A stretch of DNA of 21,511 nt from a virus: IMG/VR virus record IMGVR_UViG_3300000151_000010, positions 1 through 21,511 of that record, one strand, 5' to 3'. Position numbers and translations under genes: made by a program. Numbering within the stretch: the stretch's first letter is position 1; each line of letters opens with the position of its first letter. A model generated the notes under the pieces. The model had not been told where the DNA came from, searched no databases, and saw only the letters and a program-made list of their open reading frames with translations. This document shows, in pieces, positions 17,901 to 21,511 of the stretch.

Positions 17901-20900
17901 TGCCAGATGAGATTCTATTTGCTATGATGTTAACTACCTTACAGTGGGCGGCTATAAATGTAAACAAAGCACAGATAAAGCCTGGTTTTGCTATTGCTAA
18001 GTGGGCGTTAGGTGACCCTAAACGTGTAGGTGATTTGTCAACAAAACAATACCAAGTATTCCGCAATCAAGGTATTCAATTGCGTGAAGCTGCTAATGAT
18101 ATTGGTTCTGAAATCATGGATTTGCTTAATATGCACGCAGATACTGAAACTAAAGAATCTCTGCAAATGCACATGGAGCTTATGAAGTACGAAGCTTATG
18201 CTTCTGAAAACATGTTATTAAAAGACAGCACCTTTAACAACAAAGCAGGCAACTCATTAGCACTATTAGCACTTGAAACTGCTAGACATATGTACATACC
18301 TAAAAATAAAGGTAAAGATATTGAAAGTGGTTTAGTTGAAATTGCTAAAGCACTTTACGACAAAGATTTATTTGACATCGGTGTGTACAAAGGTTTTAGA
18401 AATGTAGGTAAATATAAAAAAGCCTTAGAAGACAATACAGTATTAATACCTAAGGTTGAAGATAATGTTGAAGTAGCAGAAGTCCTTGAGATTATCAGAG
18501 AAAATGTTGAAGGCTTTGAACTTATCAAAGGCGCTGAGAGCTCTTTAAAAGACGTTAGTAGCCAACCTATTAAAACGGTTAAAGACCGAGTTAAGAACAG
18601 CTTTTTTGATACCGCTGCTAGGGCTAATAAGTTAGTACAAGCAGTACAGAATGTAGCATGGCAAGGTAAGAAACCTGAACTATCATTAGTAGCAGTTCTA
18701 GATGATGCTACTTTAGAGAATGTTGTAAACATTAAAGACCCTAGTACTGTACATATTACTGAGCGTGAAGGTATTGAAACAGCTAACGAAGAAAAACTAC
18801 AAGATATTCAATATGTTAAAGAGTATCTACTAGCTGGTAAAAATAAACTAAAACAGTTTTTCTTAAGATACGCTTTACAAAAACAACATAGATTACGTAT
18901 TGATGTACATACTTTAAACCCACAAAGAAGTAAGATAATCCGTGGATTAATTTTTCCAAAAGATAAAGATACTACTATTGGTGCTAAAGGCTCAAGTAAT
19001 AAAGCTGAATTAGATAGAGCTGTATTTATGGTGGCTGTTGCTCAAGCGTTCGGTTATGGTGTTGATAAGAAGGTTTTAGGTGATGTATTCACAAAGTTTG
19101 ATGAAATAAACTCAAATGAAACAGTTCAAAAACTTATTAAAGCGATTAACAAAAAGACACAAAACAAAAAGTTAATTAATAAGTTAATGAATGAAGTGTT
19201 AGCATTAGAGTTTGTTACACCAAGTATGCATGTAGTTGAAGGTGTAGTTGCATTAGCAAGTTACAGTGCAACTGAAAGCTTTAACACTACTCTAGGTATG
19301 GAAACTGATGGTGTCACTAATGGTTATGCAATTAGTATCATGCAGTTCCTTGGTGTTGCCCCTGAAATACTTAAAAGAAAGTACGAGTCACCTCAAGAGC
19401 GTAAGTTAGCTATTGCTGATGACTTAGTACCGAGGTTTGAACGTATTGGTGTATTCATAGGTAAAGAGACAGATGACTATGGAACATTTGAGAAATTCAT
19501 AGCGTCAGGTAAAGACGACATCTATCAAGCATTAACAAGACGTTTACGTATCACGTTAGCTGGCACACTATCTACACAAATAGCAACAGCTGATGCCTTA
19601 AAACTATTACATGGTGACCTTGTAGAAAAGGATTTGATAACACTTACTAAGTTTGCAAGAGACTTAGCTAAAAACCCACTAATGATTAGTAACTATGGTG
19701 CAGGTATTGCACGAGTTATTAAAGACATTACATCTGGGTTTGTTCCAGGCATCTATAAAAAGCTTGCTGAAATACAGACTGATTATGACAAAGCTAAAAA
19801 TAAAACTGAAAGAGCTGTTGTATTAGTTAAGTTACAAGAGTTTGAAGAGGCATTAAAGGCATTTAATAATGTAACGTTAGGTGATAACCTAGTTGAAATG
19901 ATTAAGTCAAAAGCTGTCGATGTAGAAGGTAACCCAACTAATCTATACAGTCTTGAATTTGACAAAGGTAATCTTTTAAAACTTGAAGTAAAATTTAAAG
20001 GTTTACACGCAGAACCTATTAAAGATGCTTTAAATGAATTAATTGGCCCTCTGAAAGAGTCCAGAGAAGTAATAATTGAAGCTGTTGAAAACTCGTTCTT
20101 TGCTTTCATGCTTAAGTTTAAAGAAGCGACAGATGTTAAGCCACCGCTAACTTCAGGTGCGAAAGAATTAGTTGCAAATGAATTAGCAGCTAAATACATG
20201 CCTGCAATGACTGGCCCATGGGCAAGAGGTGAGAATTTAATACAGTTAATAAAAACAGTACAAGAATCAAATAATAATAAGATTCAGATAGTTACTAAGC
20301 CTATACAGATACACACGTATAAAAAAGAAAGTAAACTTTGGGGTGACCCAGTCGATACTAATGAGACTACTACGTTACAAATTAGTGACACTAGTTATGA
20401 GTTTATATCTCCAGGCACAAGTGTCGGCACAAACATGGTGCAGAATTTAGAGTCAGTAGTATTAGGTGAGATGTTGTTAGCTAACATAGACCAGATGCCT
20501 ATATTTGATGCTAAGATTTCATCAGTAGGTGATACGTTTGAATCAACAGCTGAGTATAACAAACTGTTCAAAGATATTAACCTTAAGCATAGTTTCCTCA
20601 AAGAAGCTTTGATACAGTTTGATAGGATTAATAATAATTTAACTGCAGAAGAAAGAAAGTCTGTTGATGCAGATATGAAGACTAAATCTTTTAGAGCTAT
20701 GTCAATTGCTAAACGTTTAAGTAAAGAGACTGAACCTCACAAAATTGCTGAACTTGATAAACAAGCTAAGACACTAGGTACTGCACATGCACGTGCGCGT
20801 CTAGTTGCTAAGATTGCAGAGGTTGAGGAACAACATGCAGCGTTAGAAAAAATTCACGGAACTCCTGGTAAAAGGGGTAGTTGGATTACTCGTGTATCAC

Positions 20901-21511
20901 AAATGTTTATCCATGAAACACTTGAGAAGATTGCTAGTGGTGAGATGACTATTGAAGATGTTAAAAATATTAAGTTTACAAAAGCTACACAATCTACAGA
21001 GATATTATTTAAAGAGGTGTCTGTTAGAAATCTTACAGGATTTAAACAAGCACAAGAGTACGCACGAAATAACCCAGATACTTCTGTGTATGCATTACCC
21101 GTAACATATGGTATGGATTTACCGCATGTAAGTACTAATGGTGCTTTAGGCAATCCTTGGAAAGTTAATAAAGAAAACCCTGATTTAGCCCAGTTAGAAG
21201 TTGGTACTGCACAAGAAGCTCTTGAGAAATATAAACAGTGGTTAGATGGAAGATTTCCTGAAATTTTTACATCCCAACATAAGTGGTTGATGGAACAAAT
21301 TGATAATGGTTTCTTTGATGGGCGTACACTTGTCATTGCAAGTAGAGGTCCTAATGATGTGATGGCAAGACGTAGGACTGCAGAAGTTTTAGCTGAATTC
21401 ATAAATAAACAGTCTGGAAATTTAACTGCAGAACCTATAAAGATATTATTTAAAGAAGATTCTAATCCTGGGTATGCTGCAAGAACTAAAATTAACGCAG
21501 CCTCCGATGCA
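14948..21511 (+). CDS. Virion RNA polymerase (N4 gp50-like), main part, 3' end outside window
   Basis: The frame is open for 2188 codons to the window edge. Residue numbers here count from 14948. Residues 1-700 are mostly Lys/Glu-rich helices with a linker at the start (KVDGKNAAPGKGKR). A zincin-like HELQH lies at 738-742. The polymerase core follows: QKQHR at 1311-1315 then NPQ (arginine of T/DxxGR), ETDGVTNG with Asp 1454 (motif A), RDLAK...NYG with Arg 1571, Lys 1575 and Tyr 1583 (motif B), and PIFDAKIS with Asp 1854 (motif C). Spacings of 139, 121, 8 and 279 residues are close to the 135, 111, 8 and 281 I recall for N4 mini-vRNAP (R424, D559, K670, Y678, D951). A DUF4326-like segment lies near 2062-2153. 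The enzyme would be packaged in the head and injected to transcribe early genes from hairpin promoters. No start codon is visible at its beginning, so it is probably joined to the 693-residue part. Confidence 0.9.
17159..17263 (+). other. Zincin-like metalloprotease motif within vRNAP
   Basis: HELQH (17159-17173) stands in the context FIIEHELQHFRQR: a hydrophobic run before the first His, as in HExxH zinc peptidases. About 30 residues after the HExxH motif, ALELEHDSNLAGF (17243 onward) contains ELEHD, similar to the third-ligand Glu motif (ExxxD-like) of gluzincins such as M48. Two His and one Glu could thus bind zinc. The call is a motif match; activity is unproven. Confidence 0.55.
18878..18925 (+). 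other. T/DxxGR-equivalent and NPQ motif of the polymerase
   Basis: QKQHR is followed nine residues later by NPQ and then RGL. T7 RNA polymerase has DWRGR, then FNPQ, then KGL in the same order. The Arg (18890-18892) is kept, but Thr/Asp is replaced by Gln and Gly by His. Confidence 0.8.
19301..19324 (+). other. Polymerase motif A (catalytic Asp)
   Basis: ETDGVTNG places the catalytic Asp at 19307-19309, corresponding to Asp 537 of T7 RNA polymerase (FDGSCSG). This residue binds the catalytic magnesium ions. Confidence 0.85.
19658..19699 (+). other. Polymerase motif B (O-helix)
   Basis: Arg (19658), Lys (19670), Tyr (19694) and Gly follow the pattern R-x3-K-x7-Y-G exactly, as in the T7 O-helix (Arg 627, Lys 631, Tyr 639). 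The Lys contacts the incoming nucleotide; the Tyr is involved in ribonucleotide selection. Confidence 0.9.
20498..20532 (+). other. Polymerase motif C (second catalytic Asp)
   Basis: PIFDAKISSVGD aligns with the T7 segment around His811-Asp812 (LIHDSFGTIPAD). The Asp is at 20507-20509. The preceding His of the usual HD pair is replaced by Phe. Confidence 0.8.
21131..21406 (+). other. DUF4326-like region after the polymerase domain
   Basis: The order STNGALGNPWKV, then VGTAQEALEKYKQWL, then a helix, then DGRTLVIASRG, then AEVLAEFIN resembles DUF4326 (roughly kwGNPf, eAi..Y..WL, l.Gk.L.C.C.p..CH, d.La). The cysteines and CHG of that family are missing here. It begins roughly 200 residues beyond motif C, about where the N4 polymerase domain ends. 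The family call is from memory and has not been tested. Confidence 0.5.

Noticed and set aside
13992-21402. Many open frames on the - strand (for example 13992-14285, 16333-16677, 18355-18732, 19783-20199, 20854-21402)
   Set aside because: They lie opposite the continuous vRNAP reading frame. Their protein sequences are Ser/Leu-rich antisense reflections without ribosome sites or recognisable domains.
1-21511. CRISPR arrays, tRNA or rRNA genes, insertion sequences, integrase and attachment sites
   Set aside because: None were found by eye. The window is filled by co-directional structural genes with gaps of at most about 75 bases.

Overview
The window is an AT-rich stretch of a tailed-phage genome. 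All genes are tightly packed on the + strand, with many stop/start overlaps. It is the late structural module of an N4-like podovirus (Schitoviridae-type). The evidence is gene order and recognisable families: N4 gp59-like portal, small gp58-like protein, acidic gp57-like scaffold candidate, N4-gp56-family major capsid protein, then proteins whose order and sizes match N4 gp55, gp54, gp53, gp52 and gp51, and finally a giant gp50-like virion RNA polymerase (vRNAP). The N4 gene numbers are recalled from memory and rest on order, size and partial sequence resemblance, not on a search. The host cannot be read from the sequence; AT-rich N4-like phages of marine gammaproteobacteria are a reasonable but unproven guess.

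Layout. 1-2474 is a tail/fibre region: the C-terminal end of a tail-tip (lambda J-like) protein, two proteins with similar N-termini that look like tail accessory or fibre proteins, and an unrecognised 259-residue protein. A 37-codon mini-gene (2467-2580) links this region to the portal by overlaps at both ends. 2577-7516 is the head module (portal, gp58-like, scaffold, capsid). Two consecutive hairpins follow the capsid gene (7504-7569). 7591-12855 encodes five probable virion or ejection proteins, one with membrane-spanning segments. 12880 to the window edge encodes the vRNAP, which is cut by a +1 frame change at about 14948-14961.

The long reading frame from 14948 to 21511 has no stop inside the window. 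I translated it by hand. It contains a zincin-like HELQH motif and then all the core motifs of T7/N4-type single-subunit RNA polymerases: a T/DxxGR-like arginine followed by NPQ, motif A Asp, motif B R-x3-K-x7-Y-G and motif C Asp. Their spacings are very close to those I recall for N4 mini-vRNAP. A region resembling DUF4326 follows.

How the genes fit together: portal, scaffold and capsid build the head. The 189- to 750-residue proteins are probably decoration or ejection proteins. The vRNAP would be packaged in the head and injected with the DNA to transcribe early genes. The most interesting points are the frame change that splits the vRNAP gene between its N-terminal and later domains, the protease-like and DUF4326-like modules flanking the polymerase, and its altered catalytic motifs.
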